Assembly (NCBI GenBank): GCA_029262595.1
Contig: JAJCZB010000071.1
Coordinates: 62,001 to 126,000, forward strand
Direction of reading: 5' to 3'
From: Candidatus Babelota bacterium
Lineage (GTDB): Bacteria > Babelota > Babeliae > Babelales > Vermiphilaceae
Length of the DNA stretch: 64,000 nt
Notes under the pieces: generated by a model
The model's input: the letters and a program-made list of their open reading frames with translations, nothing else
Told to the model about the DNA's origin: nothing
Database searches by the model: none
Shown: positions 9,135-19,020 of the stretch, piece by piece
Position numbering within the stretch: position 1 is the stretch's first letter
Layout of the letters: every line of letters starts with the position of its first letter
Made by a program: the position numbers and the translations under genes

Positions 9135-10895
9135 ATGGATGTGAGGAATGACGATATGACCAAACAATCAATTTTTCTTAAACCTGCGGAAGTGCTCACC
9201 AAGTTGGCGGGCATAGAGATGGGCGATGATTCGTTAAAGTGGGAACAAGAGATAATTGGGCATCTTCATGAGGCTCATCCATATTTGCAGTCCGATACCA
9301 TCCAAGTGAAGTTCAACAAACGAAATGAGCCTGAGAAGACTGCTACGGGTGATATTTTCATCGATAACAAGATCGATATTCCGTTCGTTATCGACAAAGG
9401 AGAACTCCAACCTCTGGATATGTTCATGCACGGTGGAGACCTCTTACCGATGAACAGACGGACAGTCATGCAGGCTCTCCAGGATACGAACTTTGGGACA
9501 TCTATCCCTGCGGGTTCTGGCGAGACAGCTGATGTATTCAATACGAATGCGATTCCACCCTTTGATGGGAAATATACTTTTGCCAGTTTACTTACGTACG
9601 GTCAGCTGAAAGAGGCTGAAGCCATTGTGTTGCAAAAGGGTCGAAAATACCATATGGACCCCGAGACCGGTGAGAGTGAGCTCGAGGAAATAATCAAGAA
9701 TCATATGGATGAACTCAGTGATCCTGAATTACAAACCATGCGCCGATATGATTTACAGAAAGAATCCACTGCATTACCTGTAGCCAAAGCTATTTACGAC
9801 GATGTTGTGGAAGATCTGGAACCGGGTTCTTACACAATAAAGACGGCTTTCGGAAGTAGTGTTAGCGGTATTGTTTTTGCCAAGGCCTATGATCCTTTCA
9901 CGGGATATGAGTCAGATTCCCCGATATTCCACGAAGCTGAAGGAAAAGGGCACGCGATTTCAAGTAAAGCTGTGAAAACAGCGAATAAGTCTCCTGCCCT
10001 GAAAAAGGCGGAACCCTCTGAGGGCATGATTGGGAGTTTTTGTTGGGCAGAAGGAACAACGTATCCTGTAAAAATTGCTCAAGTTCTCAGTGATGGTTTT
10101 GTTATTCAAAGCTTGGAATCTGAAATACAGTTTATTGTCCGACCAACTGTGAATCTAAAAACCGCTTCTCGATCTGTGGACACTTTTTACATTCCAGAGA
10201 AGTATATTTTCCATCCATGCGTGAATGCTGAAATAGATCTTTCAGCACCGGATGTGAAAGTAGCCCATATCACGCTGACTCATAATAATGGACGATATAT
10301 TGCGACTGGAGATTCGAGTTTTAGCCGAGAGCCTATTTCAGGACCTCGTATGCGACGTGAGCTATGCCAGCATTTCGAACCAGAATCCGTAGGTGAAGTT
10401 CTTAAGGTGGCAACCCACCGAGGGTTTATGCGCATCAAGGCGCCCGTAAAGCTAACTGAGAAAACGGCTTCTGTTGATGCGGACTTTATTAAGTCCGCTG
10501 GTGTTAGCTTTCCTGACCTCGATGTGGCTCTGGACGCTATACCATTTATTAGGCGTGCAGACATTGAGCCGTTCAGAGGGTTGACACCAGCCCAGTTGAA
10601 AAGCGCTCCAGATGTGTTCGCAAAAGTTGCGATCGAATTGAGCGAAGAAATGAAGGCGGATACCGTAGACGGGATCTTAGGCGCACACTTCTTGACGGAG
10701 GAAACCGTTTCGAAGTTTATGGACCAAATAGATTTGTTCCGCAAGGCACGACGCGCAGCACTTGAACTGCTACTGGCGGCACGCCTTGGGTTAGAAATAC
10801 CACAAGGGCCAATTCGAGCGGCTGCATTTGCGCTCGACGATGTAGTAAATAGCCTCCATCAACTCCGACGTTTGATGGTGGCTAGTGAAGTTTAA
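9135..10895 (+). CDS. Unknown virion-module protein, 586 aa
   Basis: A 586-residue protein of no family I recognise. ATG at 9135 is the longest start; a second ATG eight codons on (MTKQSIFLKPAEVLTKLAG) fits a short leader equally well. The N-terminal half is mixed alpha/beta with PFVIDKGELQPLDMFMHGGDLLPMNRRT in pieces; the last 130 residues look purely helical (FRKARRAALELLLAARLGLEIP). The tripeptide K-[TVL]-A recurs (LTKLAG, EKTATG, VKTANK, LKTASR, EKTASV, AKVAIE). The gene lies between the spike candidate and the terminase region, three bases ahead of the next gene, and is probably a structural or assembly protein. Confidence 0.6.
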   Translation: MDVRNDDMTKQSIFLKPAEVLTKLAGIEMGDDSLKWEQEIIGHLHEAHPYLQSDTIQVKFNKRNEPEKTATGDIFIDNKIDIPFVIDKGELQPLDMFMHGGDLLPMNRRTVMQALQDTNFGTSIPAGSGETADVFNTNAIPPFDGKYTFASLLTYGQLKEAEAIVLQKGRKYHMDPETGESELEEIIKNHMDELSDPELQTMRRYDLQKESTALPVAKAIYDDVVEDLEPGSYTIKTAFGSSVSGIVFAKAYDPFTGYESDSPIFHEAEGKGHAISSKAVKTANKSPALKKAEPSEGMIGSFCWAEGTTYPVKIAQVLSDGFVIQSLESEIQFIVRPTVNLKTASRSVDTFYIPEKYIFHPCVNAEIDLSAPDVKVAHITLTHNNGRYIATGDSSFSREPISGPRMRRELCQHFEPESVGEVLKVATHRGFMRIKAPVKLTEKTASVDADFIKSAGVSFPDLDVALDAIPFIRRADIEPFRGLTPAQLKSAPDVFAKVAIELSEEMKADTVDGILGAHFLTEETVSKFMDQIDLFRKARRAALELLLAARLGLEIPQGPIRAAAFALDDVVNSLHQLRRLMVASEV

Positions 10896-10897
10896 GT

Positions 10898-11980
10898 ATG
10901 CTGTCACAAGTCGAACTAGAGAATAAGTTCGGGCTTAGTCCTGAAGCTTGCACATACGTCCTCGATTTTCTTATTGAGGATATCGAAACTGACGTATTTT
11001 TCGGTCAGCAGACATACGAAATCACCGAACACCTAGTCCCTTATTTCAAGATCATGAAGTGCCATCCGATTCAGCTACGCGCAGCGGGGAAGCTTGATTG
11101 GATTAGACCCTTCATGCCCTACGTAATTTACAGACGGATTACGGGGTACGATAAAACACGTATATTCAAGGATGTTTCAGACAAGAAGTTGACGATCGGG
11201 AAGAATCATCATTTATCGGACGGTTTGATAAGTGAAAAGAAGATTGCGACCTTTTGGAATGTTTTCTGGGCAGCAGTTCCCAAGTCCATCAAAGACATAT
11301 TGAAATCTAAGAAACTCATAAAGAATCCACTTTGGGTTCCATTTTTGGAGCTTTTGGGGCTTGATGGTGTGTTCAATGATCCAACCACTATCCCAGAGCA
11401 TATGTTCAAGCATGTGCATCATCGTATAAAATTAGAAGCGATGCTCGAAAGCGCGTTGTTACAAGATCAAATTGTGGAAATTTGCGAGGTGGGTTTTGGA
11501 TGGAAGATGAGTCGGGGAAATCTGAAAACTTATACAGATCTATTTTACCGTCGGGATTGGATGAGCACGCGCGACACAGCGCTATATTTTCATTCGCTCA
11601 CAGGCGGTGAATCGGCAATGAAGCAATCTGCGTTTTCTTTACCCGGTGAAGATTTCTGTAGTAAGTACAATTTGCCTGTGGCTGAAAAGTATCTAAATTC
11701 CATGCGAACAATGGTGGACAAGCTGGAAGATTCAATACAAGCTAACACCACATCCGGTACCCAGGAAAAGAAAGATTTCCGTGATGATGTAAAACTTTAC
11801 TTGCAAGCTCTGGCTCAGATGGAAAATATGGGTGTGACGACCACAGATACGGCAATACCATTCGATGCTATGAAACTGCAAGAAACTAGAGCCCTGACAG
11901 GTGAAGATGCTGAAATCAAAGGAATCGAAATCCCGGCTCTCTCCGAAGCAGTTGACGGTAATACCAGCAAGGCAGGATAA
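10898..11980 (+). CDS. Unknown protein upstream of terminase, 360 aa
   Basis: A 360-residue largely helical protein, ATG start three bases after the preceding stop. It begins with a small helical unit (LENKFGLSPEACTYVLDFLIEDI) and has several aromatic-rich segments (TFWNVFWAAVPKSIKDILKSKK; FYRRDWMSTRDTALYFHSL). The last 60 residues are acidic and polar. Its 3' end overlaps the terminase frame by up to 80 bases, so the two are probably translated together. Position just ahead of the large terminase is where many phages keep the small terminase, but length and sequence do not support that name, so no function is assigned. Confidence 0.55.
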   Translation: MLSQVELENKFGLSPEACTYVLDFLIEDIETDVFFGQQTYEITEHLVPYFKIMKCHPIQLRAAGKLDWIRPFMPYVIYRRITGYDKTRIFKDVSDKKLTIGKNHHLSDGLISEKKIATFWNVFWAAVPKSIKDILKSKKLIKNPLWVPFLELLGLDGVFNDPTTIPEHMFKHVHHRIKLEAMLESALLQDQIVEICEVGFGWKMSRGNLKTYTDLFYRRDWMSTRDTALYFHSLTGGESAMKQSAFSLPGEDFCSKYNLPVAEKYLNSMRTMVDKLEDSIQANTTSGTQEKKDFRDDVKLYLQALAQMENMGVTTTDTAIPFDAMKLQETRALTGEDAEIKGIEIPALSEAVDGNTSKAG

Positions 11981-13577
11981 AAGCGGGCTTTTACGAACCA
12001 AGCAGCGTTTCTCCCAAATTGCGACTCAACATTTCCGTGTTTCTGTAGGAGCGGGTCCCGAGCCGGTCAATTTCTCTCAGCGACCTTACATGACGGCGTT
12101 CATGGATATGGACGCTGAGGAAACTGTTGTTCTCGGGGGTCGTCAGTTTGGTAAATCCACCTGGGGTGGGTTGAACTTAGCCATAAAAAACGCTTCATCT
12201 CCTGGATATAGAACACTTTACACCGCTCCAACTGGAAAACAGGTATCTGTTTTTAGTAATGACGTCTACGCATCGCTTTGCACGATGAGTCCTGCTATTA
12301 AGAAGATCTGCGATTTCAAGAATGAATGGCAGATGGGCGCTCGATCCTTTACGACTGGATCTAAGTGCTATTTTCGATCAGTTTTCCATTCAGCTGATTC
12401 AGCTCGTGGTATTTCTGCAGGTTGGATTCAGTTTGATGAATTTCAGGACATGATCATGGACGTTGTTGGCGTTCTGAAACAGTCCGCCACCAATTATCCA
12501 GATAGACGATTCTTCTACACAGGGACTCCCAAGACATTCTCCAATCAAATCACAACGTATTTTGATCATAGTTGTGGTTACGAATGGATGGTGAAGTGCA
12601 AAAGTTGCAATCATTACAATTATATGGATGAATCCATTCTTGGGAAAAAAGGATACATCTGTCAAAAGTGCGGCAAACCTATAAATATACAAACCGGTGT
12701 TTGGGTTCCACGTAAACCTAAACAGATAGGGATATTCAACGGTTTTAGGGTTCCGAAATTTCTCAATCCGAATATCTCTTTCACTGACGTAATCCGCGAG
12801 CGTGACAATCCCTTCATGACGCGAGCCGCGTTCTACAATGAGGTATTAGGGCTACCTTACGCTCAGGGTGAGTTGGCTTTGACTGTGGGGGACATGAAAG
12901 CCGCTTGCGATGGTAAGCGGGATATGGGCCGTATAGGTACTAAATACCCTTTTCCTTTGGTTGCCGGAGTTGACTGGGGAACAGGGGATCAAGCGGCCAT
13001 CGGGAAAGCAGGAGCTAGAGTTCGAAGTTTCACAGTCGTGACTATAGGTGGTTGGTACAAGGACAAGTTTCGTGTCGTATACATGCGGAAGCTGATAGGT
13101 GAGGAAGCCGATATATACCGTCAACCCGCCGTTGTGAACCACATATTGCGTTCATTTGGTGTCGAAACAGTTGTTTGTGATTGGGGTTTTGGAGCTTCTC
13201 AAAATGCACGACTCATAAATGAATTCGATTGGAGTCCAGATCAGCTTTATGAAGTTCAGTATGGCAGCATGGTGAACCTGGTTAAGTGGAACAGAGAGGC
13301 TCAAAGGTATATCGTAGACCGCACTGAGCAGCATCATAAGCTGATCGATGATATCAAGAGAAGACGAATAACTTTCCCCAAATGGGGGGATACAGGCCCT
13401 TTTCATGAAGATTTCACCTGTATTTTTGTCGAATTTGACGCTATTCGAGGAACAATGCGCTTCGATCATCCGTCTGGTAAGCCCGACGACACTTTTCAAT
13501 CCTTGGTCTATGCGAAATTCGCGTTGGACATCAATCGGGGACATACGAGTAAGTTCTCGCGCGGCCTAGTTGAATAA
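11901..13577 (+). CDS. Terminase large subunit (packaging ATPase and nuclease)
   Basis: The DNA-packaging motor that docks on the portal, pumps DNA and cuts the concatemer. The N-terminal ATPase shows Walker A GGRQFGKST (about 79-87), Walker B IQFDEFQD (about 176-183) and the coupling motif FFYTGTP. A zinc-ribbon insertion CKSCNHYN...CQKCGK (about 235-265) follows. The C-terminal RNase H-like nuclease carries aspartates in AGVDWGTGDQ (about 355), VVCDWGFGAS (about 424) and KPDDTFQS (about 527). Length (up to 558 aa) is normal for the family. The start is uncertain: GTG 11901 and ATG 11907 lie within the upstream gene, and TTG 11952 is also in frame; the first recognisable domain sequence begins near residue 40. 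Confidence 0.93.
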   Translation: MKMLKSKESKSRLSPKQLTVIPARQDKSGLLRTKQRFSQIATQHFRVSVGAGPEPVNFSQRPYMTAFMDMDAEETVVLGGRQFGKSTWGGLNLAIKNASSPGYRTLYTAPTGKQVSVFSNDVYASLCTMSPAIKKICDFKNEWQMGARSFTTGSKCYFRSVFHSADSARGISAGWIQFDEFQDMIMDVVGVLKQSATNYPDRRFFYTGTPKTFSNQITTYFDHSCGYEWMVKCKSCNHYNYMDESILGKKGYICQKCGKPINIQTGVWVPRKPKQIGIFNGFRVPKFLNPNISFTDVIRERDNPFMTRAAFYNEVLGLPYAQGELALTVGDMKAACDGKRDMGRIGTKYPFPLVAGVDWGTGDQAAIGKAGARVRSFTVVTIGGWYKDKFRVVYMRKLIGEEADIYRQPAVVNHILRSFGVETVVCDWGFGASQNARLINEFDWSPDQLYEVQYGSMVNLVKWNREAQRYIVDRTEQHHKLIDDIKRRRITFPKWGDTGPFHEDFTCIFVEFDAIRGTMRFDHPSGKPDDTFQSLVYAKFALDINRGHTSKFSRGLVE

Positions 13578-13618
13578 AACTGTACAACGCTATCAGGAAC
13601 CTTGAGTAAAGGATACTG

Positions 13619-15181
13619 ATGGCCGGAACACTTACGCTCGACCCACCTAAGTCGACACCCAAAATCTCACCAGAGCAACAGATGGCTGTTCCTGCGGTTG
13701 CTGGAGCAGCGGGTTTAATGGATCCGCAGATTATGCGGGCGCTTACTTTGCATTCGGCTGCAAATCCTGAAACTTTCAAAAAAATGATCCATTCGCTGTT
13801 TAATTACGGCGGTACTGGAGGTCGTGAGGGTACAGCCTCTCGAATCAAGTTAGCATTTCCGGGTTTGGACCTACGCAAGCTCATGGAGGGTGGATCTCCT
13901 CTACCTGCAGAGACTAGAACAATCAGTCCGCAGCATCAGAAAGCTATCGAAAATCTCATTTCAGGGATGCCTATAACAGGTCGTGCCCAGCTGAAGATGA
14001 CAAAAGATCCCGATAAGATAAGAAAGCTCATCGAGAAGCATATCGGTCCTCAACTTCATCGCAAAGCTCAAATTATGGGTGAAGGTGATCCAGTTGTTGG
14101 TCGAACTATGTTGGAACAATCACTGAAAGGCTCCAGATCTGGAACCGATCTACCCTTCAATGAAGCGTTAACTCATGGAGTCGGAGACGCTGCACGTTCT
14201 GGCAGAGCTCAAGGTTTGAAACGTCTCGGTATGGGTGCTGGCGCCGGTCTGCTCGGATACATGTTGTTGAAAAGAATAATGGGGCGTAAGCCGGATTACC
14301 AAAAATTGGTGCAACAACAGCAACCCCAGTTCTCTTTCACCATGCCTCAACAAAAAGCAGCTGCACTCATGGAAAAATGGGCAGATGTCGGTTCAGGCTG
14401 GGATGGATCTATGGACTTTTTGACCGGTGGTGGTTTTGATGCCGGCCGTCAGTTAGCTACTGATGTTGGCATACAAGCCGGTAAAGTAATAAATCCCATA
14501 GCCCATGGCGCTGCAAATATGGCCCGAGGGCTAGGAGGATTAGCCGTTGGTGGCGCTGAAACATCACTTGGTAGATTATTACCGTTATTGGGTGCAACCG
14601 CTCCAGCTACCTTTGCATATCACGGACTTAAACGACCAACAACTCCTGTATCAATGCCTGAATTGACGCGCGCCGACGAAAGCGGTTCACAGGTACCCAC
14701 TCAGATTGGATCTGCGAAGGAACTGGCCAAAGTATTGAGTTCAGACAAAATGCGAGAGTCTCTTAGCGCTTTGGCTCCAGAGGAAATTCAGCGTGGAACT
14801 CGAGCTCGTTTAGGTGGGCCTGGTCGATTCGGAATACAACGGATTAAAGATTACCTAACCGGTCGACGATTGGTTGGCGGTGGATCTGTTGGGAAGTTCA
14901 TTTCTCAGCTAGGTAAGAATATCGAGGGACCGGGTTCAGCTACGCATAAGTTGCTGCGCATGCTCCCCGATTCAAACAAAGAAACACTCCATAAGGATGT
15001 GGCGAATCTTTTGACAAGAGCGGGTAAGGGTACATCTGGAGATGTTGAACAAGCTCTAGGTCAAAGCGGGGAACTGAGCGGAGTGCCTGTAGGGGCGCCT
15101 GGCTTGGCAAGAAAATATGGACCGATGGCGGCAGCCGGAGGATTAGGCGCGTTACTATTATCAAGATTAGCGCGAAGGTAG
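13619..15181 (+). CDS. Glycine-rich, membrane-active-looking virion protein (ejection candidate)
   Basis: A 520-residue protein, ATG at 13619 behind a weak AAAGGAT site. It is built of polar, helical stretches separated by glycine/alanine-rich hydrophobic segments: GMGAGAGLLGYMLLKR (about 200-216), a segment near 300-330 (GLGGLAVGG; LLPLLGATAPATFAY) and the C-terminal MAAAGGLGALLLSRLARR. There is no signal peptide. Such glycine-zipper segments are typical of internal head proteins that enter the host membrane during DNA ejection. With the next two genes it forms a run of similar proteins ahead of the protease. No family is recognised, and the ejection role is inference from composition and place. 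Confidence 0.6.
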   Translation: MAGTLTLDPPKSTPKISPEQQMAVPAVAGAAGLMDPQIMRALTLHSAANPETFKKMIHSLFNYGGTGGREGTASRIKLAFPGLDLRKLMEGGSPLPAETRTISPQHQKAIENLISGMPITGRAQLKMTKDPDKIRKLIEKHIGPQLHRKAQIMGEGDPVVGRTMLEQSLKGSRSGTDLPFNEALTHGVGDAARSGRAQGLKRLGMGAGAGLLGYMLLKRIMGRKPDYQKLVQQQQPQFSFTMPQQKAAALMEKWADVGSGWDGSMDFLTGGGFDAGRQLATDVGIQAGKVINPIAHGAANMARGLGGLAVGGAETSLGRLLPLLGATAPATFAYHGLKRPTTPVSMPELTRADESGSQVPTQIGSAKELAKVLSSDKMRESLSALAPEEIQRGTRARLGGPGRFGIQRIKDYLTGRRLVGGGSVGKFISQLGKNIEGPGSATHKLLRMLPDSNKETLHKDVANLLTRAGKGTSGDVEQALGQSGELSGVPVGAPGLARKYGPMAAAGGLGALLLSRLARR

Positions 15182-15185
15182 GCTT

Positions 15186-16445
15186 ATGGATTTGACAAAA
15201 GAAAAGCTCCAAAAAAATGCGAAAGAGGCGGTCATATCGATGCTTCGAAAAGAAGCCTCGTTAGATGAAGGTATCGCTAAGGTCGCAGAGGCAGAGGACA
15301 TGAATCGATTCCAGATTCAACGTCTCGTGGAAGCTTCAAATAACTTTGCTAATGCCAGCTTGCGTAAGCTCGCCAAAGACAAACGTTTCACGTTTGATAT
15401 GGCCAGTTTGGGCGGGGTGTTGTCTCATCTGGATGAGGTTCCAGAAGAATTACCGGTAAAGACAGCTTCTTTGTCTTCAGCTATGCAGACACAGGCTAAG
15501 CATGCTTCTTTCTCAACGCGTCGGAATCCTAATCCGATTGAGCAGGAGCAAATGGTCAAGCAAGCATTGCATCACTTGGGAATGATCCAAACCCATCTGA
15601 ATATATTTTCCCGTGAGCTTCAGGGCAAAGTTGATTCAGTAGATGTACGTCGAATGGACAACTTGGAAAAGTATGCGGCCTACATAAAGGAGTCGATTCT
15701 TTCCAACACTCCAGATATCGATGAAGTCATTCAGCTGATGCAGATCGAAGAAAATGAGTCAATGCGGAATGTATTGGTCAAAGGCGCCGCATTGATTGCT
15801 GAAGAGTTTCGAGAGAAGGTTGCGGCTTGGGAACCTGAACGTGTGCAACGACTCAATAAATATGCGAATCTTACGAAGACTGCAGAAGATTGGCCTGTTG
15901 TAAATACGACACCTGAGGATGATCCAGCTTATAAGGATCTCAAGAAACCTACTTACACAGATAAACAGCATGGTCTGGTTATCCTCGTAGACGATATGAA
16001 AAGTACCGAATACGATCGACGTCGTCTTATGGGCGGAGCGGATGATTACCGTGCGGCCAATTTTGGAGTCGCTAGAGCAATCAAGGACATCAGCGACAGT
16101 AAGAAAGTCGATCGCTTCGTGATGGACGAAATTTTTGGATTGAGTCGCTCTGCCGAGAAGGGGATTGAACCAACTACTAAGAAGGTAGCTTTCATGGTGA
16201 AAGAGGGCAACGCGTTACTGAGCAAATTGCTGCGAGAAGCAGTGGGAAAAGCAGGTAAGGGTTTTTCTGGCCTCCTAGGCCCTATCCTGGCAGGTACGGA
16301 GGCTTTACGTTTTGGCGCTGATGTTGGCGGCAGAACTATCCAAAACGCAATGAGAGTTCCGGCGAATGCTTTGGGTAGAGTTACCCCTGGCGAGCCGTCG
16401 ATGGGTATTGTTCCGCACGGAACCCCGGTAAGGCAATCAATATAA
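15186..16445 (+). CDS. Helical virion protein with glycine-rich C-terminus (ejection candidate)
   Basis: A 419-residue protein, ATG four bases after the previous stop. Residues 1-230 are strongly helical and charged; the middle holds an acidic, proline-containing linker (VNTTPEDDPAYKDLKKP); the C-terminal 90 residues include a glycine/alanine-rich hydrophobic part (GKGFSGLLGPILAGTEALRFG). K-[TVL]-A tripeptides recur (AKVAEA, RKLAKD, VKTASL, EKVAAW, TKTAED, KKVAFM). Together with its neighbours it may be an internal virion protein. No homologous family is recognised. Confidence 0.55.
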   Translation: MDLTKEKLQKNAKEAVISMLRKEASLDEGIAKVAEAEDMNRFQIQRLVEASNNFANASLRKLAKDKRFTFDMASLGGVLSHLDEVPEELPVKTASLSSAMQTQAKHASFSTRRNPNPIEQEQMVKQALHHLGMIQTHLNIFSRELQGKVDSVDVRRMDNLEKYAAYIKESILSNTPDIDEVIQLMQIEENESMRNVLVKGAALIAEEFREKVAAWEPERVQRLNKYANLTKTAEDWPVVNTTPEDDPAYKDLKKPTYTDKQHGLVILVDDMKSTEYDRRRLMGGADDYRAANFGVARAIKDISDSKKVDRFVMDEIFGLSRSAEKGIEPTTKKVAFMVKEGNALLSKLLREAVGKAGKGFSGLLGPILAGTEALRFGADVGGRTIQNAMRVPANALGRVTPGEPSMGIVPHGTPVRQSI

Positions 16446-17020
16446 TGTTGTTCGAGAAGTACAATATTTTCCATACCGGTGTCCAACCTGAAAAAATTGC
16501 TCAGGCTCGGGCGAATGTCAAATTAGCCGCCGTTAAAGGAAATCTTGATGTTTACATCAAGGAGACTTTTGAAGGATTCTCCAAAGAAGCTATGGAGCGT
16601 GTGGCGATACACCTGCAGGGTATTCAGATGATTGAAAAGAATGCCCAGGTAAAAGAAGCCATTGGAGATGTACTAAAAGGAATGGGCGCCGCTTTTGGTC
16701 TGGCTCCATTGTTTTCAAACGCGGCTAGAGGTTTGGGAAGAAACAGTCGTTTGAAGCAATCCTTAGCTTCAGCTGTACGTCTTAGCCCAGAGTTAGCGCA
16801 AGATCCCGATCAGACAGCTCGTAACTTCGAGTTGATTGCTCATTTTGCGCCCGATATTGCGGAAGATTCGAATGCAGTCGGTCCTTTGTTGAAACAATTA
16901 CACGCACTAGGGCCATCTGCCATAACGTTAGACCAGATAAAGAAATTGATAGAGGCACAAAAGTTGATGCGCCCTTCAAGTTTTGACCTGATGTCCGGAG
17001 CAGCTAAGTCACTAAGGTAA
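16445..17020 (+). CDS. Small helical virion-module protein, 191 aa
   Basis: A 191-residue protein whose ATG overlaps the preceding stop (TAATG). It is helical throughout, with a glycine/alanine-rich segment near residues 75-100 (LKGMGAAFGLAPLFSNAARGLG) like those in the two genes before it, and a C-terminal SSFDLMSGAAKSL. It belongs to the same candidate internal-protein group. Function unknown. Confidence 0.5.
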   Translation: MLFEKYNIFHTGVQPEKIAQARANVKLAAVKGNLDVYIKETFEGFSKEAMERVAIHLQGIQMIEKNAQVKEAIGDVLKGMGAAFGLAPLFSNAARGLGRNSRLKQSLASAVRLSPELAQDPDQTARNFELIAHFAPDIAEDSNAVGPLLKQLHALGPSAITLDQIKKLIEAQKLMRPSSFDLMSGAAKSLR

Positions 17021-17022
17021 TT

Positions 17023-19020
17023 ATGAACGTGAAAGATTTCAGCGATCGTGTCCTTAAGCTTGCGGCCAACGCCACACTCGAAGGTGACGTGCAGCATCGT
17101 ACTCGTTACGAACGTCCTGCTCTCGTCGCTCAAGAAACGCCGTCCAATTTTGGAGCTGACGATCCCTCGATCGCTACAATTGAAGAACCCAAAGAGATGG
17201 CTTCTGGTGCTGAAAAGGCGCAGGAGGATCAGCAAGCACCTTACAATTCTCAAGTCGAAGATGATGAAAACTCTCAAACGGATAATGTAAACAAAGAAAC
17301 AGGTAGTCAAGCGACACCTCATCCGGCTCCAGATATGGAGTTGGACCATCCCGATGAAAGTAATAAAGAAGTCGATGAAAATCTCCTCGACGGTTACAAC
17401 CACGACATCAATATCGATGCACCCCTTTTAGGTGGTGCTGATGAAGGTGAATTTTTGCTAGATGGTTCTGACATGGAAGGCGCTCCACTTTTGGAAGGCG
17501 CTTACGGTCAGGAAACTTTCCTGGATGGTGCTGCTACGGATACACATCACTTGCTTGGTGATTATCGTTCTGGCCTTGTCGACCCGGTAAAGAATAAATC
17601 GGTATCTTCTCCACGAATGCAGAACAAGATGGCCAAAGCCAAAAAGTTGGCTGTGAAAATTGCAGAACAAGCTTTGCCAAAAGGTATGTACGGTATGACT
17701 TCTCCGGCGATGTCCAATTCTGGACAAGCTCCGGTTGTGGATGAAGATGCCGAAGGTGCTCCAAAGTTGGACGGTCCAGAATCAATTACGCAAACATTAG
17801 GTGGTGGCGAGGCCTCAACATTCGATTTTGGTCCAATTTTGGATCGCGCTCGTAAAGAATCCGGGGAGTCCGATAATGGACACGCCTCTGCTGCAGAAGT
17901 TGAGGATTCTCCTTTCTCTAATGAGAATGACGACGCCCCGTTATTGAAAGGTGCCAGGATCGCATCTCTGTTGAGTAAGGATGCAGCCCGTATTCCGATT
18001 TCTCACCGATTACCTGCTCCGGGTCCAAAAATGGAAGCTGGACCACGTTCAGCCAGGAAGCCGGGCGCCGGTCAATCAGAAGCTGTAACTTCTCCCACAC
18101 CGAAACCTACAGTATCAGGAAAGCCTACGCATACTATGGCTGACCTACAGGCCGCCGCAGGTAAAGGACCTACTCAATATCCTACACCTGCTGGGGATCC
18201 GCGTGCATTACAACAGCCTAAAATTAGATCAATGATGGGTGCAGAAGCTCCGCGTCCAGCGACAGGAACTGCGTCCAGCACGCCAGGTGCGGCATCGATG
18301 ACTGGGCGGGAAAGAGCTATTGCTCGTGAGAAATCCCAACAGAATTTAGAGCTGGCTAAGCGCCAGGAATATCTTACCGATACGGCAGGGACGCCACGCA
18401 GTGCTCGTAGACCTGAAACGCGAGCCGGTCGAGCTATGCAAAATTTGAAACTTCGAGCAGGTGGTTTACTACATCCTTTTGAACCACAAGAAGTGAAGCG
18501 TGTTCGTAAGGGCATGGCCCCTGAAGAATCGCAGGCCATGGCTCGTGCTGAACGTGCTGGTGTCGATGCTAAACTTTACCAAGATCTCAAGTCTCGTGGA
18601 TTATCCGATAGAGATCTTCAAGGACTAATGTCCACGCGTGGATCGCGGGAAGCACTTTCTCGTGGAGGGAAAGCTATTCTTTCCCAAAGTGAAGGTGCTC
18701 TCACTCAAAAGGACATGATGGACATGTTGAGTGGGGATCCGGCTAAAACACTGGAAAATGTTTACGATTTGAAATCTGGTAAGGGACGCCGTTTTGCGCA
18801 ATCAGCAGCTTCGGGACGTGGGGAAGATATCTTGAAGACCCAGGAAGAGGCAGCTGCTCGTGCGCCAGGTGACGAACTTATCGATATGCAGAAAGGTATT
18901 CCTAAGGGAATGTTGACGGCCATGATTATGGCCAACGCTCTTCGTCCGCCGAATACAGGTGGTGGTTTTGACCCAATGCAAATGATGATGATGCAAAACA
19001 TGATGAGGCAGCCAGCATAA
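17023..19020 (+). CDS. Low-complexity repeat protein ahead of the prohead protease
   Basis: A 665-residue protein, ATG two bases after the previous stop and overlapping the protease start by one base. The N-terminal 180 residues are very acidic and hold imperfect repeats of the type [AP]LL-x-GA followed by acidic residues (APLLGGADEGE, FLLDGSDMEGAPLLEGAYG, TFLDGAATD, APKLDGPES, APLLKGARI). The middle is proline/alanine-rich and probably disordered; the C-terminal 200 residues are helical and basic, ending in a methionine-rich QMMMMQNMM. Acidic, disordered, protease-adjacent proteins are often scaffolds or internal head proteins trimmed during maturation. That role is inferred; no family is recognised. 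Confidence 0.55.
   Translation: MNVKDFSDRVLKLAANATLEGDVQHRTRYERPALVAQETPSNFGADDPSIATIEEPKEMASGAEKAQEDQQAPYNSQVEDDENSQTDNVNKETGSQATPHPAPDMELDHPDESNKEVDENLLDGYNHDINIDAPLLGGADEGEFLLDGSDMEGAPLLEGAYGQETFLDGAATDTHHLLGDYRSGLVDPVKNKSVSSPRMQNKMAKAKKLAVKIAEQALPKGMYGMTSPAMSNSGQAPVVDEDAEGAPKLDGPESITQTLGGGEASTFDFGPILDRARKESGESDNGHASAAEVEDSPFSNENDDAPLLKGARIASLLSKDAARIPISHRLPAPGPKMEAGPRSARKPGAGQSEAVTSPTPKPTVSGKPTHTMADLQAAAGKGPTQYPTPAGDPRALQQPKIRSMMGAEAPRPATGTASSTPGAASMTGRERAIAREKSQQNLELAKRQEYLTDTAGTPRSARRPETRAGRAMQNLKLRAGGLLHPFEPQEVKRVRKGMAPEESQAMARAERAGVDAKLYQDLKSRGLSDRDLQGLMSTRGSREALSRGGKAILSQSEGALTQKDMMDMLSGDPAKTLENVYDLKSGKGRRFAQSAASGRGEDILKTQEEAAARAPGDELIDMQKGIPKGMLTAMIMANALRPPNTGGGFDPMQMMMMQNMMRQPA

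Noticed and set aside
10898-11980. Small terminase subunit
   Set aside because: The position fits, but 360 residues is too long and no DNA-binding N-terminal domain of the family was recognised.
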